From Diphasiastrum complanatum (taxonomy: Eukaryota; Streptophyta; Lycopodiopsida; Lycopodiales; Lycopodiaceae), in NCBI GenBank assembly GCA_029204225.1, contig CM055102.1, positions 45,635,484 through 45,699,483 on the forward strand: a stretch of 64,000 nucleotides of DNA, written 5' to 3'. This document shows, piece after piece, positions 22,206 to 33,386 of this stretch (position 1 is the first letter of the stretch; the number at the start of each line of letters is the position of its first letter). The notes under the pieces were generated by a model. It did not search any database. It saw only the letters and a program-made list of their open reading frames with translations, and had not been told where the DNA came from. The translations under genes and the position numbers were made by a program.

Positions 22206-22326
22206 TGGTTCCGGATTTGGAGCTGGATCTTCAAGGCCGTATTAAGAAGATTAATTCCATGTTCTAAACCTGGGCCAATCGGACATAATTTTAGGCTATG
22301 AGTGGTTCTTTAGTAAATTTGATAGC

Positions 22327-23385
22327 TTGCAAATTGATTTTAAAAAGCATGAATTACAATTTATAAATTCTAGTGGTAAAGTGGTATCCATTTTTGGTGA
22401 TGATACTGGAACTCATTTTCCGATGGTTGCATTGGCGGAATTAATAAAGGAAGCTCACAATTTTGATTGTTACTATCTTGTTTTAAAATCTTGCTTAAGT
22501 GGAGTTGTTTCTGAGTCTTCAGATGAGAATGATAGTACTAAATCAATTATTGATGATAATTTCAATGTGAATGATGAAAGTCAGTATGGTAATTTAGATC
22601 ATGATCATGAAGAGAAACAGTTGTTAGCAGATTTAAAGCAAGAATTTAGTGACGTTTTTCCTAGTAAACTTCTGCATGGTCTACCTCCGTCTAGGTCAGT
22701 AGATTATAAGATAGAATTAATTCCGGGTAGTCAACCTATCTTCCGACAACCATATCGGTTTAGTCTAAAGGAAGAGGAGGAAGTGACTCGACAAATTGAG
22801 GAGTATCTTCAAATGGGTCACATTCGACCTAGTAAGTCACCATACAGAGCGTCAGTCCTTCTTAAGGATAAGAAAGACGGTACTTTTTGGATGTGCATAG
22901 ATTACGAGGGGTTGAAAAAAGTTACCATTAAGAATAAGTATCCTCTACCTAGGATGGACGATCTGGTTGATCGTTTGGGTGGAGCTAGATATTTTACTGA
23001 AATTGACTTGCGAAAAAAGTTCTTTAAGAAAGAACTGTTATATCTTGCTCATGTCATATCCTGGAAGGGAATTATGATTGATCGGGAAAAGATTAAAATG
23101 GTTCTGGATTGGCCAATTCCTAAAACAGTAAGAGAACCTAAATTTTTTTTGGGGTTTACAATTTTCTTCTGTAGATTCATTTTGGATTATTCAATGACTG
23201 CTGCACCTCTCAATAGTGTGTTGAAGGGGATAATTACTCGAAAGGGTAGGCCCTCATGTGGGATGAGACATTGGATGCAAGTTTTAACAAACGTAAGGAA
23301 CTCATTGTCTCAGCACCAGTTTTGATCATAGCAGATCTGGACAAACATTTTTTGGTTAAAGTGGATGCTAGTGATGTATCATAGT
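22327..23385 (+). pseudogene. Gypsy reverse transcriptase with catalytic core deleted
   Basis: The 332-codon frame contains an acidic linker and the RT entry (QPIFRQPYRFSLKEEEEVTR, MGHIRPSKSPYRASVLLK, KKDGTFWMCIDYEGL, KYPLPRMDDLVDRLGGARYF and TEIDLR). It then jumps directly to the post-catalytic part (KKFFKKELLYLAHVISWKGI, the VLDWPIPKTV block). The segment holding the YxDD motif is missing while the frame is retained. A shift near 23270 leads to the start of RNase H (VLIIADLDKHFLVKVDASDV) ending at about 23385, where the element is cut. Integrase and 3' LTR are absent. Confidence 0.85.
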
Positions 23386-25655
23386 ACATTTCAAAATACA
23401 ATTTTTTTTTATATGTGTATTGATTAGTAGCCTGTATAAATTTGCATGTTTTTTGAGACTCTATTGATTTTATATTGTGATGAATTTGCACTCTTTTGTA
23501 TAATCATTGAAAATTTTGTAAAATGCATAATATTGGCAAGAAAAAGAGCCTTTCACATTTTTGTTTTTTAGTTTTAGATACAATTATACATATGCTTTAT
23601 TTGATCGTGGGTAAGACTCATAAGCAAACCATTCTTCTTTGAATTTTTGAAATGTGTTTAAGTTTTTGAACATTAATAAAATATGGAAAACACTGTCTAA
23701 TTTTCATTTTCCTAGAGGTATTGTCAAGCTATCAAAAGGAGGCATCTAAAAAGCTATGGTAATATCCAAATTGAAATGACATACATGGAGATATTAAAAA
23801 GTATTGTTACCTCCGATGTACACTTGAATATAAGAGTCCATATCAAGTCAACTTGTATGAAGTTTGCTTCATTCATATTTTTGGATGCTTTGACAAAATA
23901 AGTTACCATTGTCATCCTTTGGTTCATTTGTTAATGACCAGGCCCAAGTACCTTCTAGATTGCTCCAAGCATTCTTTTAGTGCGTTGCAAGCATTTGTTA
24001 TTCGCTTGTCTATTCTCTCCTATGTACTTGGATAACTTTTGCATCATCCTCTAAGAAAACAACATTTTGGAAGATAATGGAAAAAGTAACATTTTTTGAT
24101 TCTTTCTCTCAGAATGTGGTACTAGATTGTTAACCTGTTTAGCATAGTCTAGCTTTTTTTTGTTTTTTGCTTGAGGTGCTACTTACAATTATTCACAAAG
24201 GGAACGTACCGATTCTTGATTTCTTTGAAATATTCACCAAACCAAAGTTCTTTTTCATATTTTAAAGAAATAGAACTTCATCGCACAACATTCTTCATCA
24301 ACAAAAATTCTCCAAACATTAGAAAAAAATATTTGTTATTTTGTGTACCTTCCAAGAAGGTGAATATAATGAATCCTATAATAATTTTGCATGCATGATA
24401 ACAAAGTGCATTAACCATGTATTCACATTCAAAAAACCTAGACCTTGTGAACTCGCATCCTTTTGTAATCTCACACATGCGATCAAGTCTAAAATTTTCA
24501 ATTGCATGAATGATTTTGAATGCTATGTAATGAGCATTTTCAACACAAGCCTCACATTGAACACATGTAATGAATTCCCATTCTTTGTGCCACTATTTCA
24601 ATTCAATACAAACATGCAAAATTGTAGTTACTGTATGCCATGTTTCTTGTCTTTCCAATCTCTATTTTTGGAATTCAAGCTAGGATATGATTACAACATA
24701 ATGAATTTTCTTTTTGAATACATTTTATAGGCATTGAAGTTGGTTATCTTTCATCTCTTTGAAAGGAAAAAAGGTTTAGGAAGGACATGGGCGCATGCAA
24801 ACTCCAAGCTTTATCATTGACATCTATGGGGTATCATTTATAGTGAGACTAGATATGGGATGTAATCAATGTCTAGAATGCATCAAGGGAGCAATGAGGT
24901 ACATGCATGCATTGGCTACTTTCCATAGATGGTTGCTCTATGCAAGCTACCAAGCATATTTGACCGTGGTGGAGGCTTGAGCGGGGAATAATTAATTGGT
25001 AGGTCATTATATTCTTGAGTAAGTTATTATATTCGCTCTCTTCTTAGAGAGGTATGCAGGCACCAATTGCAAGTAGCAAGCTATGGCTAGTCATCATGAT
25101 CAACATGAAGCTGACTGGAAAATGCCACATAGGCAAACAACCCCCAAAAATCAATCTCAAAAGTGCAAAAATTGGGTGACTTGATTATATGATGAGATTC
25201 TATCCAGAACAATGAAGTGACAAATGAGAAAGCCAATCTTGTAATTAGTGCAAGTCTTGCAAGCGAGAAATTCATTTCCTTGATTATGACAAAGTTCCTT
25301 GAATTTTGAGAATACTTTAATATTTTTTTGCTCAACCTTGGGTTCCAAAACTTTGACTTCGCCTCTTGGGGAAAGGCCTTGAAGTTGGACTGAATCTCTC
25401 CTCAATTTTAGTGTCCAACATGTGTTTTTAGGCATATCCTAGTACAATGAATGCTATTGACATCATCTTGCAATCTCGAGTATTTTCATAGCTTTTTTGG
25501 AAGCCTCTACCAATGGTAGATTGCTCATCAAAATGTTTCAAACCAACCTTATAAAAACCCACAATATTTTTTATGGAGTACACAAAAGGCTAGAATAAGA
25601 CCTCAAAAACCTACAAATAGAAAAAAAATGAAGTGATAAAATTTACTATGTATAT
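23386..25655. other. AT-rich intergenic DNA, no gene recognised
   Basis: Both strands were read. The longest frame, 24341-24730, is cysteine- and phenylalanine-rich, lacks recognisable motifs and is probably chance. No repeats above about 30 bp were noticed. Confidence 0.6.
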
Positions 25656-25755
25656 GTATCGTTCATGAGGAGGTGCGCTAGAGCCTGTAGCAACATGAGC
25701 CCCAGGGCGGAGAATCTAGCAACAAGGCTGTAGCGCACCGTCGGATGAACGATAC
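25656..25755. repeat. 100-nt GC-rich hairpin in AT-rich DNA
   Basis: GTATCGTTCAT (25656-25666) pairs perfectly with ATGAACGATAC (25745-25755), GGTGCGCTA (25672-25680) with TAGCGCACC (25731-25739), and AGCCT (25682-25686) with AGGCT (25725-25729). This gives 25 base pairs broken by one 5x5 internal loop and one mismatch, with a 38-nt loop. Base composition differs sharply from the flanks. It could be a small foldback element, a small-RNA precursor or a decayed structured RNA, and I cannot say which. Confidence 0.65.
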
Positions 25756-26359
25756 ACGGCATAGCATTTGGAGATGGACTGTCCACATGAAATTTGGTTG
25801 CAAGCATGTACTATGGCTCAGAATCTGCCTCTTCTTAACCAATCCAATGATGCATGTGTTCTATATCAATGCTCACAAATGCTAGGTGAATTTCAAGTGG
25901 CCTGGTTGAAGATTTTACAATCAATGGTATGATACATTATTTTATTGATACTTTTGTCTCCCTGGTAAACTAGAACTGCAAGCTATACTTCAGGAATATG
26001 ATGGCCCTTCGTGATCCTCTACGTGGGTCATGATTCGTCACCCTATGACAGCACAGATCTAATGAGATGAACAAATAACTGGGTCTTTGGTGCATGCATC
26101 AGTCAGCCGCAAATCGTTCTAATCACGTCTGCACAGAAATGCTTCACTTTGCTAGCCATACAGAAAATGTACCCAAAATTAAATGTCTTCTGTAGCTCAG
26201 GTTAGTTCTAATTGCTCCCATCAGATGGAAGCTTGGAGTTGCTTGACCCAGGAAGGTTTGATCATACTGTTACAAAATCGAGAAGGAAACCAGAACAAAT
26301 CATTAACGAGACTCAAAGATGAGATATTAATTATTGTTTTGAGCTGCAAATACATTGCT

Positions 26360-26760
26360 GGGAACGTCAAAAACCAGTTTCACAGTGAGACTTTCTCTTG
26401 ACTAGCTGTGGCTGCTGCAATTGCTAATCTGAATCACCTTTCTCATGGTTCTCTGTTGAGCTCTCACATCGAGTTGCTTGTCCGAGGCAACTCTTCTCCG
26501 GTACTTTTACAAAGATTAGAAAAGATCAATACAATAAAAAACATATAAGAGATCCGAAACAAGTCACTGAAAAGACTCCAATTCTTACGACTAGCTGTGG
26601 TTCCGACTCAGAAACTACTTTCTGATGCTTCTCGGTTGAGAACTCGCATGGTATGGCTAGTTGTACATACAAGGCTGTAAACATCAGAAAGCAGTGCCAC
26701 AGTGAGATATTCTAGCTGTGGCTGATGCTACAACTGCTACTCTGATGCTTCCAGCTGTGG
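26360..26760. repeat. Diverged repeats of CTAGCTGTGGCTG segments
   Basis: Three imperfect segments near 26365-26460, 26588-26650 and 26690-26755 share CCACAGTGAGA, CTAGCTGTGG and TCTGATGCTTC words. They lie just past the stop of the minus-strand permease, that is, in its presumed 3' untranslated or downstream region. 25756-26360 holds nothing recognised. Confidence 0.5.
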
Positions 26761-26786
26761 ATCATCTTTCACAGAACTCATACTTA

Positions 26787-27317
26787 CTAGTGGGTGCATG
26801 CCGCCTGGTCTGTTCTCCTGTTCTCAATGTCAGCAGGCCGTGGGGACTCATCAACAGTACGTTTTGGCCCATGAAAAGTATACTTTCCGGAAGTGTACCA
26901 GTAAATGGCTCCCGCCACCATGCAGCCCACCAAGCTGGGAGCTGCGTAGTTGAAGTTGCCGCCTGTGATGGGGAAGGCTGGTGGCAGACAGAAGAGAAGG
27001 GACATGAGAAGCCCCCATGCTGAGCCTATGCCTCCCACCCAGACAGCCCACCTGCCTAGTGAAAATGGCCCCGGCTTGAAATCATTGTCGAATATGTGAC
27101 GGCATAGCAGCACTGCAGTGTAGGGGCCGTATGCTGTAATGGTGGACATGGCCGTGATGGCCGTGAAGGCAACAATGCTGCCCATGGCTGGGAGCGTGCA
27201 GGCAAACGAGCCGACCACTGTTACTATGGTTGCTACAAAGGGAATGCGCTCTTTACTAGTCAGCTTTACCAAGTATTTGTAGCCTGGCAATCCCTGATCT
27301 CTAGCCATTGCATAAGC
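26787..27317 (-). CDS. APC-family amino-acid permease (BAT1/GABA-permease type), last exon
   Basis: A membrane transporter that exchanges or imports amino acids; plant BAT1 homologues sit in plasma or mitochondrial membranes. The exon opens after an AG acceptor (27318-27319) with AYAMARDQGLPGYKYL, the conserved APC loop after a transmembrane helix (A-R-D-x-G-x-P). The rest has about four hydrophobic helices, the GPFSLGRW motif typical of BAT1 homologues and the NFNYA motif near the end. It ends at the stop at 26787 after a polar tail. No stops or shifts are seen across 176 codons, so the exon is under constraint or young. Upstream exons are not visible except a possible remnant ending at 27534. 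They may lie beyond the retrotransposons at 29-34 kb if introns are long, or be lost. Confidence 0.8.
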   Translation of the reverse strand, partial: AYAMARDQGLPGYKYLVKLTSKERIPFVATIVTVVGSFACTLPAMGSIVAFTAITAMSTITAYGPYTAVLLCRHIFDNDFKPGPFSLGRWAVWVGGIGSAWGLLMSLLFCLPPAFPITGGNFNYAAPSLVGCMVAGAIYWYTSGKYTFHGPKRTVDESPRPADIENRRTDQAACTH

Positions 27318-27533
27318 CTGGAGACGGCAACAGCAACAAGAAAAATGGGTTTAAATGAGCGTTTGGAAAGTTACACAATGCGATTCCTTACTTTGTGCGT
27401 TGGTCAGATTAAGCGAGATCAGTATAACAAGTAACAACCATGTATATGTTGTAGTCTGTATATGACTATACGATTGCATCAGTAAGCTCTGGATCTGGAT
27501 CAGTTTGATCCAGATTTGCCAGGCTTTACTCAC

Positions 27534-27566
27534 CATTCTTGCTGTGAGTGTGACATTTTTTGTCAA
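27534..27566 (-). pseudogene. Possible remnant of the preceding permease exon
   Basis: Minus-strand codons reading NVTLTARM end exactly at a GTGAGT donor (27533-27528) in the same phase as the next exon. The join TLTARM-AYAMARDQG fits the APC consensus at this position. The intron would be 216 nt. Upstream of about 27560 the similarity disappears, so the exon is truncated or decayed. Confidence 0.45.
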
Positions 27567-29060
27567 AAATCATTTGTTTGCCCTTGATTAGCTCTAATTA
27601 TAGTGTATGCAACCTTATCATACTTTTTAAATTTTCATATTCTTGAGGACTAATAATGAGCAAGGGTAAACTGTATATTTTCTCAATCTAGTATATTTAA
27701 TGATCATAATTTCAATACCTCCTTTATTCATAACCCATTGTTTTCCTCACATTTCTTAGCCTAGCTCATAGTTTTATTTTCCTAATATTCAATCTTCATT
27801 TTTTTTTATTAGCTTTGGTATTTTCTTGAACGTCATTGGATTTGACCAAAGAAATTGAATTCCATTTCACTTTCACATGGTCAATTTCCTTGTAGTAAAA
27901 GCCTTGCCCAATAAAATTTGGAATCGACTCATTGACTCTTAGGGTTTGCCAATGAACATTGGTGATTAGTTGGCTATATGCACTTGGTGTTACGAACATT
28001 GTCTTTTAGCTCTTGGAAGAATAATAAGTTAATCAAACATTTGGTTTAAACTATATATTGAACAAATTTAAGAGAGTTCAATTATTTTGATAATGTGGCA
28101 ATTGCTCACTTTCATTTATATCTTGCAATCCTTGGAGTGCTTTCGTGTTCATCATGCTCTACATTCACGCATACATCACAACTTCAACCAAAGCCAACTA
28201 TTGCATAGTTTACTAATAATCAACATTGCTATATTATGCACAAATTGTTAATCTACATTATAAAGATTCATATACTACGTCTCCCCCTCAAGTCACAAGT
28301 TGGACAAGAGTTGAAATTATGCCCATGTTGGTGTAGGCTTGAATCTCGAATATCACACAAGAAGAGATCTGGAGCCTTGTGCTTGTTTTTGGCTTGGCCA
28401 TACTTTGTCATGTAAAGCATATATACTATACATTTGAAGCTAATTATGCTAGCTAATGCTAGCCAAAACAAAAGACAATACGGGCACAATGTGGTGGGAG
28501 GTTAAACATTCAAATTAGATAAAGCACAATTTGAACATGTCATTTTTCTTCATTTTTTTTTTTTCATGTGGTATTAATTCTTGCATTGCCCACATCTATA
28601 TAGTACTAATTCATTTCAAATTCCCCAAGCTAATAAAAAGCATTTATCTTCATCTGTGTGTTATTGTGCAAAAGTACTAGAAGCCAATAAGTTTCTATAT
28701 AAGACCTACAACTATATAAGGTTCAAGGAGAAGCATGGAGAGGGTCATGGATGTACACCAACAACAATCAATGTAAAGGTAATAATAGTATGTAGACAAA
28801 GTTTAATAGATAGTTAACTATGTTCCTGAACGTATATAGTAATGGACATTTCATAATAACAAAAAGCAACCTTATGCATTCTTCTTTTCAAGAACTCACC
28901 CTGTAGAGCCCACTTGAAACACACAACAATCCCATTTCGTCTCAACAAGCTCCACCATTCTATTTATGCTTTGAGCTGTTGGTGATTACAATCACTGCTA
29001 TTAGAAACAAGGATGTTGTTGTTGATCCAAACTATCTCGGAGCGGAGCCCTGCTTTGGGG
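27567..29060. other. AT-rich intergenic or intronic DNA
   Basis: No coding similarity on either strand. It lies between the permease exon and a young LTR element, so it could be intron of that gene. Confidence 0.5.
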
Positions 29061-29065
29061 ATATC

Positions 29066-29985
29066 TGTTGCGCCGGCGCCTCAAAGGGCGCTGGGACTTG
29101 AGCGGTTTCCCCAACACGCGCTTAAGTCTAACATTCATCCATCATGCACTTACGTAAAAGCCAACTCAGAATTGTAACAAGCTTAACCATTCAGACTTAA
29201 GAAAACTGGAATCCCAACCAACCCGAAAGCCAACTCAGAATCCGTCCCCAAAAGGTAACCAAAGGCAAAGACAAGCCACACATGAAACCCAAGGCATAGT
29301 GGTCGCCAAACTGACCAATTGGCATAGCGGCAAGCCCCATGTCGGTGACAGGGACCCTTAGGCGCCAGCGACGCAAAAAGGTTGTAGTAAGGGTCCTTCC
29401 ACTTGGACCAGTCCCGGAGGCGAAACCGAAATGGTAATCATCCCCAAGGATCAACTTTATTAGATTTGGAAGAGGTTACATTCATACATAGACTGACCGG
29501 TCTCGGGGCCACCAACACGTGCTGGGCATTGTGCCTGGCTCGTGCTGGTAGAGGGAGCTGAGACCTGGCGACTGGATTCCTGGCGCTGGTTGAGCTGCCC
29601 AAGTTTCTGTCTGCCGGACTCCCCCTATAGTTCTGCTGTGATTCGGCGCACCCCCTCTGGTTTGAAACATAGTGCTTTCTGGTAAAGCACGCTTTTTAGG
29701 ACTTAGTTTTTATTTTGCTGATTAAGCCTGACAAGCCTGGCAGAATCAGTCTGGCTCCCGGACATGGGTCCCGGGAGCCGTCCCGGCGGCCGAATCAACC
29801 TGCTTTCCTGACTAGGCCATGACTCGAGCTCCAGAGCTAGCTCATGACTTTGTGACTACTTGACTGGCTCACCACAGGTCGGAGGCTCAGTCCTTGACAT
29901 TCTAACTTGCTCTGGGACCTTAGGGAGTGTCACCCCTTTGAGTCTTACAGGGCACGCTGGGTGCACCCAAGTCAGCTTTACAACA
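29066..29985 (-). repeat. 3' LTR of the gag-protease element
   Basis: 920 bp, offset by exactly 4321 from the other LTR without indels. TG...CA ends. It contains two matching open frames (29197-29454 and 29482-29670, minus) that also appear in the other copy. These are LTR sequence, not genes. Confidence 0.95.
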
Positions 29986-30352
29986 TCCTCCCCTCGTTTG
30001 AGAAAGCTGATGTCCTCATCAGGGCCAAACTAGAACCTAAGACTCATGGCACGGGCTTAATTCACTGGCCAGACTTTAGTCACATATACAAGGGCACGGG
30101 CTTGATTCACCGGCCAAAGGAAACCAACTGTAAAGCAGAGTAATGATATTGTGTTTTACACCCAGCACAGGAAAAGTGTGGATCTAGTTCACTTACGTAA
30201 AACCTGTGTGAAGCTGCTGCACTTAGACATCAAACTGAAGCTCACTCCTCAATGAGAAATGCGGCTTACTTTATTAGCATGAAAGAAAAAGGTACTCACG
30301 GCTCCCTTAAGCCTCAGATATGTCGTTGTCGTCGCACATCTGGATGAGTCCC

Positions 30353-31156
30353 CTAGGACTCTAGATATTTCGTTTGGTCGTCCATGTTGAGCTCCTTGAG
30401 CTCTGCATCGGCACTTAGATTCACCTTTGACGTAGAAACTGCAGGCAATGTTGGCTCCTTTTGACCTCGCGTCAACTGGTTTGTCACTGTTGGATGTCTT
30501 TCATTAAAAAGATGAGTTTTCGCTTGGTCACACAAGGTGAGCTCCTTGAGCTCTGCATCGGCACTTGAATTCACCTTTGATGTAGAGACTATAGGCAATT
30601 TTGGCTCCATTTGTTCCCGTGCCAGCTGGTCTGTCACTGTTGGTTGTCCTTCGTTAAATAGGTGAATGAGATTGGGAGGAATGGTTGGCTCAGGTTCATT
30701 TGTGTCATTCTTTTCTAGTTGGTCCCCTGGCACAGCTCTGACGACACAAGGTCTCCTGCCATTATATAATAACACAAGGTTAACCCCTTTTGCCAAGAAG
30801 GCCACCACATGTTCGTTAAACCAACTTAATCCCAAAATAGCGTCGAAGGCATCCATCTTCAAGATTGTGAACGTTAGTCGATTCTTCCAGGCTCCCAGAG
30901 AGATTGGTAAGTTGGTTGCCAATCTACAAGTGGTCATTGTACCTTTCGCGGTCTCCACACAAATAGGAGTCACATTTTCTTCACATTGGATGTCCAATTC
31001 TCCTGTCAGTTTTTCTGACAAGTAGTTATGAGACGCCCCCAGGTCTACCATGAAGTAAATGATCCTGCCTTGAATACAGCCTTTCAGGTACAATAACTTG
31101 GATCCTCTCGCAGGAGTCGCCATAAGATGTTCACGATAAGCCGCAAGTGCCCCTAT
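30353..31156 (-). pseudogene. Retropepsin-like protease with repeated C-terminal extension
   Basis: In the same frame as gag but separated from it by a TAG (31157-31159). The start could be the ATG at 31123 if expressed separately. It contains the gypsy protease fold signals FMVDLGASHNYLS and FDAILGLSWFNEH. The catalytic triplet reads Asp-Leu-Gly (31037-31045) instead of Asp-Ser/Thr-Gly, which should impair cleavage. The last ~100 residues are two copies of a 50-residue unit (HLFNE..PTVT.QL), encoded by a 150-bp direct repeat at about 30380-30680. The frame stops at 30353 and is not followed by RT. The region 29997-30352 is non-coding. Confidence 0.8.
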
Positions 31157-32553
31157 CTATTGCAAGGCATTCAGGTCAGACTCCGTCAAATCCGTTTCTG
31201 GGTCCTCTTCATCATCTTGTTCACCATCTTCTTGATCAAATGCCTCTCTCTCCATCCTATCAAATCCTTCAATGGCAGCCATGATTTGCTTATTCAATGG
31301 TTTGGGGCATGATCTCCAAGAGTGACCTTGCTGATGACAGTTGAAGCAACGCATGGAACTGCCCACTGTTGGTGAGCTGTTGCTGTGACTAGTCGAAGAT
31401 CCAACATTGTTTCTTCTCTGGAACATGTTCCCTCCATTGTTGCCTTGGTTGCCAAACCCTGTTTTTGTTGGGAATTTATTCACGCTACTCGAGGCTTGGT
31501 TGCCATTTGGAGCTGAGTCCCCTCTTGAAAAGAAGCTCGGACTCGGTCTGGATCCACTAAATACTCTTGTTGAGGTTGCGGGAGCAGCTGGTGCCAATGT
31601 GCTCTCATAATCACAAACCATTTCAGCCGCTCGAATAGTTGAATTGAAATCATGGGGCATGTAGCTGTCTATCGCACGTCGGGTCCAGGATTGCATTCCA
31701 GACAATAGGTAATGAGTTTTGTCCGCCTCGGACATATCTTCAATAACCCATACACTCTGTCTGAATCTATTGAGGTACTCTCGCAATGACCCTTTCTATT
31801 TGAGCCCCGATAATTCTGTCCTCAATCTCATGTGTGAATCCTTCGGTATGAACTCCTCTCGTAACGCGGCTTTGAATGCGTCCCATGTTTGAAAATGCAT
31901 TCCTGCCATCCGGTACCAATTTGTAGTGTAGCCCTCAAAATATGCTAATGCCAAGTCAGTTCTTTCTTCCTCAGGAGTGTTCATTAGACGGAAGTAATGG
32001 TCCATGTGAAACAACCAATCTTCCACAACTCGAATATCACGCTCTCCTTTGAAAGTAGGTGGTGCTTTCACTTTGGCAGTCTTTCTTGGGCCCTCCATGG
32101 TTCTCTTGGTATCTGTGGAGGAGGCGCCACTGCATTCTCCCTAGTTGCTTCCAACTCTTCAAACCTGGCTTCGAGCTGTGTTAGCCCGTCTTTCATTTCT
32201 CTAGCAAGGTTAATTTGGGTAAGATTCATGGCTCGCAAGGATGTTTGCCATTCTTTCCTTTTGGTTTTTCTGTCCTTCTTCACCTCGCTAAGCATAGCCG
32301 TCATTGCGCTTGATAAGTATTGCCGCATCTTCACTTCAAAGAGGTCCTGTTGTGCCTCTGGCAAGGGTTCATCTCTTGGTGTAGGTTCAGAAGGGCCACC
32401 CATCTCTTCATGGAGGGGCGCCACTGTGGAGTGCATACGCTCTTTCTTTCTCGACTTGGACCTGGTGCCATCTCGATGCATGCGAGAGCTGTATTCTCGA
32501 GTCAGCTCTTCTCCGTCCGTCAGTGCTCGTAACTCTTCAAGATGGTCCTCCAT
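31157..32553 (-). pseudogene. Gypsy-type gag of the non-autonomous element
   Basis: Minus strand. The N-terminal part (32553-32068) is charged with a coiled-coil-like stretch (DGLTQLEARFEELEATREN). After a frameshift near 32095 comes the retrotransposon gag domain (PPTFKGERDIRVVEDWLFHM, LALAYFEGYTTNWYRM, TWDAFKAALREEFIP). One TAG at 31796-31798 interrupts it before YLNRFRQSVW. The C-terminal part is glycine/asparagine-rich and ends with a zinc knuckle, CFNCHQQGHSWRSC (CX2CX4HX4C), and an acidic tail. It should form particles that could be completed in trans by the enzymes of a related autonomous gypsy element. The frame ends at TAG 31157, after which the protease frame continues. Confidence 0.85.
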
Positions 32554-33371
32554 TATAGTCAGAGGTGTACTTCCAACAGATTATCGCCTCAATCCTTTTT
32601 ATATTTGAAGCTCTCCCTTCTGTCAGCCGGGCCCCACAGCTCTCTTTTCTTCTTTATTAAATCAGCTTCAATGAAAATATCCCTTCCTCAAACTTAGCAC
32701 GCCCACATCACCTGAGAGCCAAGTAGGAACCAGGTCATTTGTGTCCAAGCAAGCACACGACAAACGGAACATACCAACCAAAGCAAACATAGAGGATCCC
32801 TCTCAAGCCACAAAACCCCCCTGAGACCGGACGTAGGACCTTTGCCTAGCCGCGCCCACACAAATCTATCACAGAATTAGCCCACGGGGAAACATCCATC
32901 CAACCATCCGTGCTTTCACCATTAAGCAGCACATTGCCTCAGTCACGCCCCACCACTTTTTGGTCGATAGCCCTTATAGCTAAACGATCGGCAGCTATCC
33001 CGCACCGGCAGCTAACCACCTGTGCTTTACACCCGAATTCGAGCAGCATCTCTGTATCAATGGTTAACCCGTACAGTTCGAATATGTCGCCCCGCACCCC
33101 ACAAGGTACAGACCGTGCTTTCACCTACCTAGGCAGCACTTTGCCTCATCCGTCCTACGTGCAGACAGCGCCAGGCCCGAACCGCGAGAATTGACCGTGC
33201 TTACACCTCGAGGGCAGCACTTTGACTCATCAAGTCCCCCGTTCTGCCGACCACCCCGACCGTGGACGCACCCGTGCTTACACTGTGGGCAGCACCTTGC
33301 GCAACGGTTGTCCTGACAAATCCCAAAAACGTGGCCATCCCTGTGAGACTTGCGTAGCTGACCGGCTAGTC

Positions 33372-33384
33372 GGCTCTGATACCA
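33372..33384 (-). promoter_or_regulatory. Primer-binding site of the gag-protease element
   Basis: GGCTCTGATACCA on the plus strand is the exact complement of TGGTATCAGAGCC, the initiator-methionine tRNA primer site. It lies two bases inside the 5' LTR (right-hand LTR, minus orientation). Confidence 0.95.
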
Positions 33385-33386
33385 CA

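Noticed and set aside
24341-24730. 129-codon plus-strand frame
   Set aside because: AT-rich composition, no motif or neighbour support. Most likely chance.
25735-25755. Hammerhead-ribozyme-like CGGATGA in the hairpin
   Set aside because: The core would need CTGATGA and a matching GAAA strand in the right order. Neither is present, so a retrozyme is not supported.
29197-29670. Two open frames duplicated exactly at 33518-33991
   Set aside because: They lie within the LTRs of the gag-protease element and are identical because the LTRs are; no protein family is recognised.
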